In this document: positions 29,561 through 41,180 of the stretch, one piece after another
How the letters are laid out: each line of letters starts with the position of its first letter
How positions within the stretch are numbered: the stretch's first letter is position 1
Assembly (NCBI GenBank): GCA_022925895.1
Contig: JAKSYS010000540.1
Location: 1-43,038, forward strand
Origin: Fragilaria crotonensis
Taxonomy: Eukaryota; Bacillariophyta; Fragilariophyceae; Fragilariales; Fragilariaceae
Direction: 5' to 3'
Length of the DNA: 43,038 bases
The notes under the pieces: generated by a model
Database searches by the model: none
What the model saw: the letters and a program-made list of their open reading frames with translations, nothing else
Told to the model about the DNA's origin: nothing
Program-made: the position numbers and the translations under genes

Positions 29561-31260
29561 ATGGCAGACAACGATCCACCGCCGCCGCCTAACCAGGAAC
29601 AAAACGTCCACCCATATCCACCTCTCATGTATAGTTATCAATATGATCCACAGTGGTTTGCTCATCAGCAAGCAATAATGCATCAACAGATGATGCATCA
29701 AATCAACATGGGTGAGTGTTGTTCGCCTCGCTGAGATTATTGCCGGTCGGTGCACAGACGCGCAAGCTCCAAATTTTAGGAGGAAAGTTGATCGTGAGAA
29801 GGCCACGCGAAACGGCTCAGTTATGACAACGATCGGGAATGTTCTCAATGATTTTTTGGCTTCGTTTTCTTGATTTGGTCCGATGTCGCAGCCCCTGACG
29901 CATTTCTCGTTTCCTGAAGCCAAACCCGGTTGTGATTGGTTTTTGCGTGACGCAATGGCCTGTCCGTGCCCCATAATCTTTGCAGGCGTGTGCTCGCGAA
30001 TGGCCGATATCTTTTTGTGGCGCACGAGTTTCGCCTGCCTGCATCACCTCCAAACGCCTCCAGGCGTTTCGATTCACTCTCCGCAAAGCAACGACATACA
30101 ATCACTCAACGGCGTGGCTGACTCGCTGATCACCGCCTGCGCGGCCCTTCTGTGGCTGTCATGAACTTCTCTAACAGGCTCCGTCCCTCTCACAGTTACC
30201 CGATACAGTCCGGGTCGATGCATGGCGGTGGGATGGATCTTGGGATTGGAAGCTTGCCTTCGACACTGCTGGGGGCTTTGTCGAACTCACCAGAAGCGTT
30301 TCTAGGGCCATTTCCATGTATCAAGGTATCAAACCTTCCTTATGACGTTTCCATGGAGGATATTCTCATTCTCTTTCACGGCTTTGTCGTGATTGACGTA
30401 CTCATTCGACGTTCGCACGAGGCTTTTGTTGTGTTTGCGAATCCAATGGACTTCCAGATGGCGATGCAACGGTAAGAATCAACAACATTACTAACCGCGA
30501 GTGCATGCCCTTCGAAGAACTCACCATTCCCGTAATGACTCCAGCGATAGGCAAACCATGGGAGGGCGCGTGATTGAAGTAACACCAAGTCAACGATCTG
30601 AATACTATTCTGCGATTGCTCAGGTAAGTTTCAATTCTTAAGAGATTGAATTTGATCCTCTTGTTACTTCTACTCATCTCGCGGTCCTCGTCGCAGAAAG
30701 TTGCTGAGAAAGCTATGGAGGATCCCGTCGTGGATACGTCTTCAATCCTTGGAGGAGAGGACGCCGGTCACGAAGGAAGTCTCTCTGATCCAGGCGGTGT
30801 TTTGTCTTGGGCCTTGGGGCATCCACCTCCTGCCCAGTCTTTGAACAACCCTTCCGCGTCTGAATCCTTAGGTGGAAAGGGATCAGGAAGCCTCACTGGT
30901 AGGGGAGGAGGCGGTAGGGGTGGCGGACAACCTGCCGTGCGAAGAACCGGAGGCGGAATTCAGGTGGGGGAGCACACCGGTTTCATCCGCATGCGAGGTT
31001 TGCCGTTCAGCTCGACAAAGGAAGACATTGTTAATTTTTTCACGGCAGAAGGGCTCAGAGTCATCCCGGACTCGATTGTCTTCACATTCAGGGGCGATGG
31101 ACGCGCCACTGGAGAAGGCTACGTCGGATTTGAGAGTCCTGAAGACTCCAAGGCGGCAATGGGATTGCACCGGAACACGATGGGATCTAGGTACATTGAA
31201 CTTTTCATAAGCAACAAAGAGGAACACAGTCGCGCCTTTGCCCGTTTTGGCGGCAGGTAA
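29561..31260 (+). CDS. hnRNP F/H-like RNA-binding protein with two quasi-RRMs, four exons proposed
   Basis: Proposed exons: 29561..~29711, 30178..30471, 30545..30623 and 30697..31260. The last two introns are 73 nt each, begin GTAAGA/GTAAGT, end CCAG/GCAG and keep the frame: MQR-DRQTMGGRVIEV joins across the first. The first exon encodes a Pro/Gln/Met-rich start (MADNDPPPPPNQEQ). The first intron is uncertain: the best 5' site (GTGAGT at 29712) gives the wrong phase for exon 2, while GTGTTG at 29716 would fit, or a small exon is hidden. RRM1 contains IKVSNLPYDVSMEDILILF and the SEYYSAIAQ end; RRM2 contains GFIRMRGLPFSSTKEDIVNFF and GEGYVGFESPED. A Gly/Arg-rich linker lies between. Members of this family bind G-tracts and regulate splicing and polyadenylation. 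Confidence 0.82.
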
Positions 31261-32080
31261 AAGGCCGATATTTGGCGGTGGGCTTTGCGGTCTGCTAGCA
31301 AGTGTTACAAGAGAGATGGGCATTTGTACTGTGACGCGAACGAAGTTGTTTCACGGAAAGGATACGGCGAGATGTGGTAAAGATTGGTGAATTATTATTG
31401 GCGCTACCTTCTTCTATCTTGAAGATAGAGTCGGATAGTTGCTAGGCGGTTAAAAGCGAGATTAATATGTTAAGAAGAGGGAGGTTTTGAGAGGAAACTC
31501 CTAGAGTGCTTACCAACGTACCGTATCGTTCCTGGATCCCATCTGGTTGATAGTAGATTTGCCAGGCCACTGTTCGGGCATGAACCCCCGCGAAATGTTT
31601 GGACTGCAGGGACGAACGGGGGTCATTACGAACCACAAGTTGGCATTTTGCATAGACTCTCTGAGAATTTGAGGGTTGGTTTTCTCTAAACCGCCATACT
31701 GCCATAGTGCCATACTCATTACTACTACCTTCATCGATACAGTAGATTTATAAACTATTTGGCAGTGCAGTACAGGTACTAGTACTACAGTACAAGCGTG
31801 GCGCAAAATGTAACCGAAGAGATCGATGACCATTCGTTGACGACGATACATATCTCTTGTCATTCGTGTTTTATCATGTCTCGTCATTGGATTTGCGGGC
31901 CCTGAAGCTCGGGACTATGCGCTATACAAAGCGAACTCCATGTATGGCATACTCCAGTCTCCACTCCATGTTTAATATATGATGCTACGCAGGCACTTGT
32001 ACGCCCTGGTACTACCGGTAGGTGGCCAGCTGGTAAGATACACGGAGTCCGGTTGTGATCGAGGTGACGCGAGGACGCGA
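31261..32080. other. Intergenic region with GTAC cluster
   Basis: This is the 3' flank of the hnRNP-like gene. CTATCTTGAAGATAG near 31415-31430 is a small palindrome that could be part of the 3' end signal. A GTAC-rich piece lies at about 31770-31793. Nothing else was recognised. Confidence 0.45.
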
Positions 32081-32678
32081 TACCACATAAAAAGTGCCTG
32101 GAGCCGTTACTTTCACCCCGTTGTGGACTAAAGATATCTTGCTCAAAAATGCTTTGATTTCAATTCTGTTTTTTTACAAATGCTGTGTGATGTTCTTGGC
32201 TATCCAGAACATTAATCATTCTTTTTCCAGAGCAAGAATTGATGAAGTTGTCGCTGAACTTGTGACGCTCATTTTAGCAGTTATCAGCTCCAGGCACTTC
32301 ATTTAAATGTATCCATACCTTAAGACATTTTTTAGGCATCGGTTGAGATTTTTCACCCCATTCAACTATGATTTTTTGTACTTGTTTTCTTCTGCTACAG
32401 AGTTTTTCCCTATTGGTGGTACGCGATCAATGGGGTGAAAATCCGAGGGGGTGAAAAATTGCGAGCCCTCAACTTCCAGTGATGTTTACAACACCAGTTT
32501 CTAATCGGTTTGTTCACCACTCCAGAAGACTTCGTTGTATTGCATATCAGGGATCAAAACGGCCATAGCAAGTGCCATTGATTTCTTGAAATTGAGTGAC
32601 TTATTTGTAGGAGGAGTCGAAAAAACCCCGTTTAACGGCTCCGGCGGTCGAAACGGCTCCAGGCACTTTTTATGTGGT
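32081..32678. mobile_element. TA-flanked MITE with perfect 28 bp terminal inverted repeats
   Basis: 32081-32108 and 32651-32678 are exact reverse complements (core CACATAAAAAGTGCCTGGAG). TA at both outer edges could be the target duplication of a Tc1/mariner-type transposase. The interior is non-coding and carries its own imperfect hairpin. Identical ends suggest relatively recent movement. Confidence 0.85.
32346..32444. repeat. Internal inverted repeat of the MITE
   Basis: GATTTTTCACCCCATTCAA at about 32346-32364 pairs with ATCAATGGGGTGAAAATCC at 32426-32444. A further GGGGGTGAAAAATT copy follows directly, so two alternative pairings are possible. Confidence 0.75.
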
Positions 32679-32765
32679 AGCATTTTATATTATGAAATCT
32701 ACTCTGTGACACTACAGTATAAAATACTGGAGTACTGAGTTCTGGACTACCGTACAATACGGGAG

Positions 32766-32970
32766 TATGAACTATGAACGTATGAACGTATGGTATGAAC
32801 GCATGAACTATGAACCTATGAACCTATGAACCTATGAACCTATGAACCTATGAACCTATGAACCTGTGAGCCTATGAACCTATGAACCTATGAACCTATG
32901 AACCTATGAACCTAATGAACCTATGAACCTATGAACCTATGAACCTATGAACCTATGAACTATGAACTAT
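32766..32970. repeat. Octanucleotide tandem array (TATGAACC)n
   Basis: Nearly perfect 8 bp units, about 19 copies between 32811 and 32960, with degenerate TATGAACG and ACTATGAA units at the edges. There is one T-to-G type variant (CTGTGAGC) and one inserted A. The unit is not a multiple of three, so it is not coding. Confidence 0.93.
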
Positions 32971-33169
32971 GGAGTCTGAAGTCTGGAGTCTGGGATGTCA
33001 CAGAAACTGCAGAACTGTACCTGGTACATGTACCAGATTCCATACATGGGGAAATTACAATATCATGCATTTTTGCCACTTCACAATATATGCACCTCCC
33101 TTGATATCTGAATGTGGTTTTGCCTTACTGTTCTTCTGTTTCACAGGTGCTAAGTCAGTGAGCACACTC

Positions 33170-34140
33170 AGGCCTCCACTTTCATGTGCTCTTTTGCAGG
33201 CATCTTGAAATGACCTTTCAGCGGTTGGTGATGATCAAAGGCATATTGTTTGACATCCACTGCCATATAATTGTCAATGAGATCTTGTGTAAGTACAGAA
33301 TAAAACTCCTTTTGATTTATTATTGGTTGGTGCATTCTTAGAGGTGAATAATTGGTAAATTCATTCAAATAGTAGACCAATCCTTTGTCTTGCCTTTCTT
33401 TTCAATCCCAAGGTCATCCTGTTGCATTCTCCTGTTGTGTTTGTCAATAACTGCACATGTACAGTAGCACAGCCCTGTGATCTTCAGTTGCTTAGCTAAT
33501 AAAGAACATCACCTGCTCTGGACCTAGATTTGGAGCTGATTGAACTTTCTCATGCTGGCAGTAAACAATTTATAGTGTCCCATCTTCAAGCAAACCAGCA
33601 CTTCTTGATTTAGAGTACAAACGCGATCCATCCACCATTGCTTGATAGAAATGCTTGGGAATATCTTGAGTTGCTGCCTTCACAACTCCGATGAAATGAT
33701 GGCCGTTCCTGAATAATTCTTTTGCTCCTCCCACTGACAAAAGCATGAATCAGGACTCGCAATCCTGTTTGAACCAAACCAAGGAGACAGCTTGTTTCAA
33801 AATGTTCATACGACCATGTAGCTAGCAAGCTTGTCTCATTGCTCTAAACTCTTCCTGCTCAGCGTCAGGAAGGTTGGCACCATTAAAAAGCTTCAGGCAA
33901 AGCATCACACCAGCTCTCTTTCACCACACAAAAACATCTGCATATTCACAGGCATTCCTCGGCTTGCAATCAATTGTATATACTGAAGATAGTGTTGCTT
34001 GTTCCCTTTGAATCTTGACACAAGCTTCTCCACAAGGAAGAGGCATTCCCACCATTGCTTCTTCCGATGGATGCTCGCCCCAAACTCTACTATGCAAGGA
34101 AGAGGCCATCCTTACTATGTCATTGCTTTCATTCAACGCT
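33170..34140 (-). pseudogene. Decayed piggyBac-like transposase
   Basis: Fragments in shifting minus-strand frames follow the piggyBac DDE order: MPLPCGEACVKIQRE (~34010-34060), LKLFNGANLPDAEQEEF, KLSPWFGSNRI, DSCF, then KELFRNGHHFIGVVKAATQ (~33665-33725), IDKHNRRMQQDDLGIEKK (~33385-33450) and a tail near 33170-33300. Many stops and frameshifts separate them, so no protein can be made. No terminal repeats were identified. Confidence 0.75.
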
Positions 34141-35689
34141 CACTCCTCCTCCCCCCGAACTCCTGAATTACATGAGCGCCTCCCAGCATTGCTGCTTCCA
34201 ATCTTCGCCGCTCGGCCACCCCGCCAACCTGCGCAAGGGGTGCTGTCCTAGTGTTGATGCTACATCCGTTCAACACGCAAATCAAAATCCAAAGACAGTA
34301 CCCTTGGCAGCAATTGAGTCTGGACGAAAAGCAGGAGGCCAAAAGCCTTCTTGTCAACACAGACTGGAATAGGTGGGAGACCTCCTAACCATTCTGACAA
34401 TGAGGAATTTCTCATCTCATGTGCCTACGTTAATGCAGCAGTGGATCCAATCAAAGGTGTTGAGAAGAAGTCTGACACTTGCTGGACCCAAGTGCATGAT
34501 TATAATTTTGCTGTCACAGAAGCATACCATTGAAATTGGTTTTTGAAATTTCATTGAGGAGCAAGGAATCTATTAACAAAGATGGAAGGAGACAGTTAGA
34601 AAATGCGATTAGCAAAATGTGTTCAACTATGGAACAAGTTTAACAGGCAGTTGAAGGCCATCGAACAAATTGGGTGGAACAAAGAGAAGAATATTGAAGA
34701 AGCTTGAATGTTGTACTTATCGGAGGCTGGAAAACCATTCAGGTATGCCAAATGTGTGGCTGTTGTCCACAAGTTGCCCAAATTTGATCTGATATTGCGG
34801 AGGTGCACCGCTGAACCATGACTGCAGTCACCTGGTGACATTTCCGATACTGATGATGGCAATAATGATGATAGTGACCTGTAGTATGGCATCAAAAAGC
34901 CATCCCTACTAATAGAAGCAAAAGAAAGTGAATAACCGTGTGCCAGCACAGGGTAGTGCAATGTCAAGGCCAATTGGATAAAGGATGCAAAAGAGATCGA
35001 ACAATTGAAATCAGGCTGTCCGCAAGCTCAATTGATCGAACTCACGGGGACAATTGGCTTTGACATCGCTTCTCATGCTTAAATGTTGGCAGAATTGAGG
35101 GAGTTGTTTGCTGCTATCAAAGCCAATACCTCCATGAAGCTTGAAGTCTTGGATGCCAGACAGCACATCAAATGGATGCTGCAAATGGCTGAGATCTACA
35201 TGGGCATTGGCAAAAACAAGAAGACGATGGCCCTTTGCTCCAAGATTGGAAAAGCAGAAGCTGCTGGAACCGTGAGTTTGACCAACAACAGTCAAATAGC
35301 GTCAGCAAGTGAGGTTGAACGTGACCACATTTGTGTGAGGCCTACGGGCACCTCCTGACAGCAGTCATGACAATGCGGGTGACAAAACGACCAGAATGTT
35401 AGAATTACATCAGTTTATATTTGATACTATATATACTAATATAGATTGATTATTACTATCCTTTAAACCGAAGAAAATGTGCACTGTGCAGATTGGCTTG
35501 TTCGTTCTCTTGTGAAGTGCCTGCCAGTTTCTTGTTTGTCATGCAAGCAGCTGTTGCAAGTTATTACTTGTAGTCCAACTCTGGCGAGGATTCCTCATCT
35601 TCATGGTTGTCATTATTGGTGATGACTAGAACACCGAGACGATCCTCAAGTATATGTTCTTCTTGGTCATTGGCGTTGTGTCCAGGTCG
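34141..35689. other. Repeat-derived region, unrecognised
   Basis: No intact gene was seen. A 91-codon plus-strand open stretch at 35083-35358 (MLAELRELFAAIKANTSMKL) has coding-like composition but no recognised family and no clear partner exon. Part of this may be the N-terminal remains of the piggyBac-like element. Confidence 0.35.
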
Positions 35690-36330
35690 TACACGGCTTA
35701 CGCATTCTCATCCATTACCCTATCTGAAATGCACGTTTTGTGCGTGATCAAACACTGACACCATGATGTTGCTTTTTGAAATGGGCGTGACATGCCCTGA
35801 ATCCGAGCCTGCAGCCGCACTCCAAAGGCTTGCTTGATCTCCTTTCTTGTTGGCCACTGCTTCTGGCCATGCAGTAAAGATCTTTCACTTTCGGTCACAG
35901 GTAGATGTATTCTTTCCTCAACAAATCTAGAATACTGAGGAAATGCCATCCAGAAGTGCAAACAGTCATTGGAACAAATCTCCAACAACCTGACATGGAA
36001 TGACATTTGCAGATTTCTCCACCTCAATGAATGTAGTACAGTCAACCAAAGACTCCAACAATGGCAATAAGTTCAGAATGTTCCGATTGTTCAGATTGTT
36101 GAGTGAGTTGGCACTACCAAACAAGGCATGCCAGAACCAAAAGATAGCCTGATCATACTGCTATGAGCACCATGATGGTCAAACCACCACTTTCTTCCAG
36201 ACTTAAATGACACATGCCATGCCTTGAGAAAGTGCTTCCGACCATTGGCATGCAGTCAGATGAGCCTAACATTCCTTCAACCATGTGACTTTGAGGTGTA
36301 AGTTAGTAAAGTCCTTCATCTCGACAGAAT
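35690..36330 (-). pseudogene. Decayed Harbinger-like ('plant transposon protein') transposase
   Basis: The minus strand reads, with frameshifts and stops, MLGSSDCMPMV, KAWHVSFKSGRKWW, LLESLVDCTTF, then PQYSRFVEERIHLPVTESE and KQAFGVRLQARIQGMSRP and ITHKTCISDRVMDEN. This is the order of the PIF/Harbinger DDE family (GS.DC, AW...FKSG, YSRFV, ERAFGVLQARF, HN). Residues near 35698-36045 form the longest open piece. Confidence 0.7.
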
Positions 36331-38289
36331 CGGGGACATGCAGATATCCTTCACTATAGTAAGGAGGATGCGGAGGGTGTCAGCATATTGAAAACAACAT
36401 TTAGCAGCAAATGGCGTTGACATTTGGAAGCAGTCCAAGAATGCATGTGGCATGACTCCTTATGTAGAGGGTTTCAATTGCAAGAGTATTATTGCTTCCG
36501 GAGACAGTGGCATCATGTTGAGATGTATAGAAAAGAATGATGAGTGCGGAAAACAATCCGCGAAAGCTTTGTGCGTTGTGAGTGACCTTGACAGTTGGTA
36601 CATCAGAGTTGTCAAATTGCCTTCAATTCCAAATTATCCCTGTGAATGCAATTCAGGGCTTCATTGTGATGGAACAAATGTTTTGGCCTCCTTTCTAAGT
36701 GTCAGTAGTATTGTCAGAATTGCATCAAATTCTTGTTGTATGCACTGCTCGTTGTGGTGAGTGCGAGAAGTTGTCATATCATTATTGACTGCCATGTTGT
36801 TGTTCAGAAAAACTTGAACAGCAGCCATCAATTCCATATTGTCATTATGGAGATCTTCACCATCCTTGCTGTCATTAACGTCCGCCGTGGTAAATACATG
36901 ACTGGTGTGCAATCAATAATGATATCGAATACGATATCTTGTGTTGAGTATCAAATGCCTTGAAAGAGACAAAGTTGTCGTGCACAAGGCAACATGGCTG
37001 ATAAGAAATGCCTAACTTTGAAGTTTTGGGAAGGGTACATCAATGCCCCCTAGATACATCCATTTAATTATTGTACCCGATGATGAGACATGCTCTACTA
37101 ACCAGACCATTTTGTAAATCAGTACGTAGGTCCAGCTATTTTTGCTGGGTTTCTGTTCATTTTGTACATTATACATCATGACGTATCGTTCCGATGTCGG
37201 ATGAACTTGGAAATTAAGATCAATAGCTATTGTACGTTCATGACGATGCAGTGATGATGATGATTATGCACACCACTGACCTTTTTTTGACGGTAACCCT
37301 ATTGTCAGTCCGGTCCTTCGTACATGCGCAGCGAAAGCAAAGACGAAAAAGAATTTTGCAGCCTCTCAATTCAGCTCATCCTCCAATTTTGTCGAGATCA
37401 TTCTAACATGATGTGTGATTATGAACAAAATGTTAAATCTTATTAGACGCATATCAATGGCTGCTGGTTTATTCAAAGCTTCAAGCAAAATAGATCTTGA
37501 ATAAAAATGCTGGTGTCAGATCTTGACAGAAGATCTTGTGTGCTCACATATATGATACCATCACCACTCTGTTGTTTGTAAGTTGTAAGAAGAAACAGAA
37601 TTCCTATTACATGCAATTTGTCTTATCAGACTAAATATTGTCTCACTGTGCCAATTCTCAGCAAACAGGCAACAGCAGGAGAAACCGACAATGAGAGAAC
37701 AAGCAACACGTTTAATTGATGGAGCTCCAAGGTTTGAAGGGTTTGATGCATATCTGGAATGTGTCCGAAGAGGTATTTTTCAACACGAAGTAGTCTTGAT
37801 AAGGTGGTTACTCTACTAAGGAGCAGTTCTTTGGATATCCTAGTGATGACAATTCTATTGGGTTGGCAGAGCAGTTGGTGAAGGGTGCTAATGTCTTTGC
37901 CAGTCTTAGTACAGTCAATTAACCAGATACTATGCCCTCGCTGGTCACTGACGTTTGTGCCAAGCAGTCACCCCTACAAATGCTTTTGATATAACCTAAG
38001 CCGCATTGCCTCAGAGGAGACAACAGAGTTGTCACTGGAGCGCCAATGAAATAAATTTGTCGCTTTTGAAGTACTGTCTGAACCACTGATACTCCTGTTT
38101 CTACAATGCTTGCAAAAAGGACAACCTACTATGATGCCAAGGGCAACTGATACACGGCAACTATCCCATCAGAGGCATCCCTACCAAGCAAGAAGAATAT
38201 TGAGGGATGTCAAATCTTTATGGCGACGAGCTCGACTACCTGTTTTGCTTGTATACCAGCTCTAGTGACAACCTTCCAGGAATGGGTAG
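36331..38289. other. Repeat-derived region, unrecognised
   Basis: AT-rich sequence with only short ORFs in either strand. A minus-strand piece at 36661-36912 (TTADVNDSKDGEDLHNDN) may belong to the N-terminal part of the Harbinger-like remnant. No other feature was recognised. Confidence 0.35.
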
Positions 38290-39320
38290 AAACAGATGCC
38301 TCCAGCGGAGCACAGGAGACTCATATTGTCACACTACTATCCTGACTGTGATATGGAGCAATTGCTACTCCATTACCTCAAGCTCTTGTGTACCTTTCGC
38401 ATCGGAACGGATGGGGGCAAATGCCATCACAGCGGATCATTATCATGGATCCTATGCTCCCCGGGAAGAGAACAACTTGTCCTCCATGCTGGGCCAGTGC
38501 ATGGATGGCACAGATGTCTAAGATTGCTTCATAGTGAAGATGCAGCAATTCTTGCCTCATTCACTCTGGATGAGCTTGCCACGTATCATCAAGTTGACAT
38601 CTGTTGCACATTTAGGCTGTATGCAGACAGCGCAAGTGCAATAGCAATGTCAAGCTTATCCTAGAGACCTCATTTCAATGAGATGGTTTCCCAACCATGC
38701 TGATCTCCTGTCCCCTAGCCATGGCTGAGCGCTGACCAACAGTGTGCTTGCGTACTTTCAGCCAATTGATCCACGTCTACAGTCATCAAGACAAAACTAC
38801 TGCACTTGCTTGACGAGTTACCTTTTCCAGCGGGGAAACGTGCTACTCCGCAACACAATGACCACTCACCAATTGCAACGTCAGGTGAAAATTGCAACGG
38901 AACGCACTCTCTCCACATCGCTGCGTCTTCTTCCTCGGACGCGAAATGTGGCAGTCATGTACGACCACCAAGTGATCTCATCACACTTCGTGGCACGACT
39001 TCGTGAATGCATCAGCCTCCATAACCATCGTAACTTTCTTAAAACAAAGAACCATTGTTGCTGGTTGGATAAAGTATGGCTGTCCATTGCATGGGATGCA
39101 TTCATGACATGCGCCCATAAAACCCGCGTCTGTCAAAGATGCTTCATAATCGGCTCCATCCTCCGGATATCCATCGTGTCAAATTTGGGAGCGGTGGGAC
39201 TACCTTGGAAATTGAACGATGCTACCCTTACTGTAAACAGGCAGAAGACTTCACCCACCTGTTCACATGTGCAGATCCACGAGCGCAAAAGTTTCGTTAG
39301 GTAGTACGATGCCATTTATC
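38290..39320 (+). pseudogene. Remnant of a retrotransposon RNase H and C-terminal zinc knuckle
   Basis: Around 38385-38650 the plus strand encodes an RNase H-like core with GTDGG, LHSEDAAILASFT and LYADSASAI, matching the D-E-D order of retrotransposon RNase H. Downstream, SHFVARLRECISLHNHRNFL, LSIAWDAF and then CYPYCKQAEDFTHLFTC (39220-39270) give the CxxxC...HxxxC zinc knuckle seen at the end of non-LTR-type polymerases. Frame changes and stops separate these parts. The element class is inferred. Confidence 0.65.
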
Positions 39321-40589
39321 ATTCCGTTCCGAAATGTGGTGCTATCAAAGTTGGGTGCAACAGGCACCTTTCTCCTCAGGGCTCATCAAGTCCGGACCAA
39401 TACACCTTTGGACCCAAGCATCATTGCACCTGTCGATGAGGCGCTCGGAATTTAATGTGCCATCGAGCAAGGGGTCAAAAGTCAAATCAACATTGGTTGG
39501 GTAAATCTCTTCCGCTGCTTTGTCCTCGGTCTGCAATGGGGGATCTATCGCTGCTTCCAAGGCGGACCTAAATCACTTAAACCCCGGCGGAAGACTGATG
39601 TTCCCAGTTGGAAAAACTTTGACGGCTGTGATTATGGCAGTTCAAGAATACTCCCCTGCAATTCCTGGAAGAACAAAAACGACGTCCTACATGAAGCAGG
39701 TTCTGAAAGTCTGTCTAATATCCATGCTTTAGCTACTGAACTACTCAATATCACAACTATACTTGCTGAAACCTTTCTCACCACCTATTCATCAGAGTTC
39801 CATTACTGTTCCTCTGGAGGATAGATTGTGTCGGCCAGTCTCCTTGAGAGCAACAAGAATGTTGGCTCCGACTCGCGAACCTTGTACTTCCCACGCATCT
39901 GCACTTGGGAAGCAGCAACAATGTCTGCCAACTTACTTTCCCTGCTATGCACTCTCCATGCATGCAAATCCTTCTGTTTCACTCCCGTTGCATGAGTGCC
40001 TTCTGGTGGTTCCGATGCTGCAACAATTGCTGATTACATCATATTTTAGGTCCTCGAGTAAATTAATATTCTGTCTGATTCAATGATTCTTGCCATTGTC
40101 TCACTCCTTTCTTCGCCGTACCCGTGCCTAAGTTCGTTTTCTCCCTCCTGCTGCTCCTTAGCTCCGGATAGTAAAGTTTTCTGTCTTCATCTGCCTCTAA
40201 CCAACAATTCACCCGCCCATTGAGGCCAGTACAGCATGAAATGATTTAAGCTAGAAATACGTCAAATATAATCATTTACGAGATAAGAGATGAGTATATC
40301 TTGATGGTGAAGTGTCTCAAGCCATGCAGAGAATTTAATCTCGTCTGACTTACTGCTGATCATTGTCTTAATGGTGCTGGTTATGTTGCTTGTACTGTAG
40401 CATGGGCAAGATAGGTATTGTCAAGAATAGCATGATGTTTTGTTGGAAAATAACACCAATCACATTATATGCATACAGTTCAAAGGCCAGTTCAAAAGTC
40501 ATATCATTCAACGTTTACATTTGTGAATCTATTTAGTTCATATTTACTTATGAAGCCTTTGCATGTAATCATTCAAAAGTGCCAAGGAT
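39321..40589. other. Repeat-derived region, unrecognised
   Basis: AT-rich with short ORFs only. The first ~300 bp may be the 3' end of the retrotransposon remnant. No gene, RNA or terminal repeat was recognised. Confidence 0.35.
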
Positions 40590-41180
40590 TTGTCATTCCA
40601 TAACAGCTGGATGACCTCAAGTAGTTGGAACGATTCATTGACAGCGGCAAGAACAGCACCTTTTCATGCATGATCTGAGTCCCATTGAACAAGCCGATGC
40701 CTCATGGAAACCCAGCCAAATGGTACTCTTTCATGTTGAATTATCCTTGTTCACTCATTGTTTGTGCAACCAGCACATAGTACATATTGTATTTGCACTG
40801 CACTCCCACAGTACGTTAAAATTTGGAACAAACTATACAGGTGAACCTTCTATGCTGGGAACATTCTTGCAAGATCTCACAAGGTACCTGATCTCCGCGC
40901 CTTCTCAATGTTGGAGGGAGCGAAGGAGTAAGGAAATGAATTGATAGGTGTTGGCCAAATACCTTTCCCGCAGGCTTTGTACTAAGCACCCATCCCCTGC
41001 TTACTCCCATATTTCTGTATGAATTGATGGAAGAAGTCTCTGATAACATGCAAGCTGATTGCCATATTCTCTGACAGCAGAATGTTGTCAAATGCTGTCC
41101 AACCTCGACCAGATAATATACCAATACAAGTGATGTTAGGAAGAGGAGTGGGATTGGTGTTTGCTCTCACTTCTTTCGCA
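40590..41180 (-). pseudogene. Second transposase remnant, Harbinger-like N-terminal part
   Basis: The minus strand encodes GWTAFDNILLSENMAISLHVI followed by RDFFHQFIQKYGS (~41000-41100) and, after frame breaks, IQLLWNDKSLALLNDYMQRL (~40560-40620). These resemble the region upstream of the DDE core in algal Harbinger-like proteins (WNDKTL..FD.F). It may be the same copy as 35690-36330, split by the retrotransposon remnant, or a separate copy. Confidence 0.5.

Noticed and set aside
32766-32970. Possible CRISPR array
   Set aside because: Units are 8 bp and contiguous without spacers, in a eukaryotic context.
35083-35358. 91-codon plus-strand ORF as a real gene
   Set aside because: Coding-like composition but no recognised family, no upstream or downstream exon, and it lies in the transposon graveyard.
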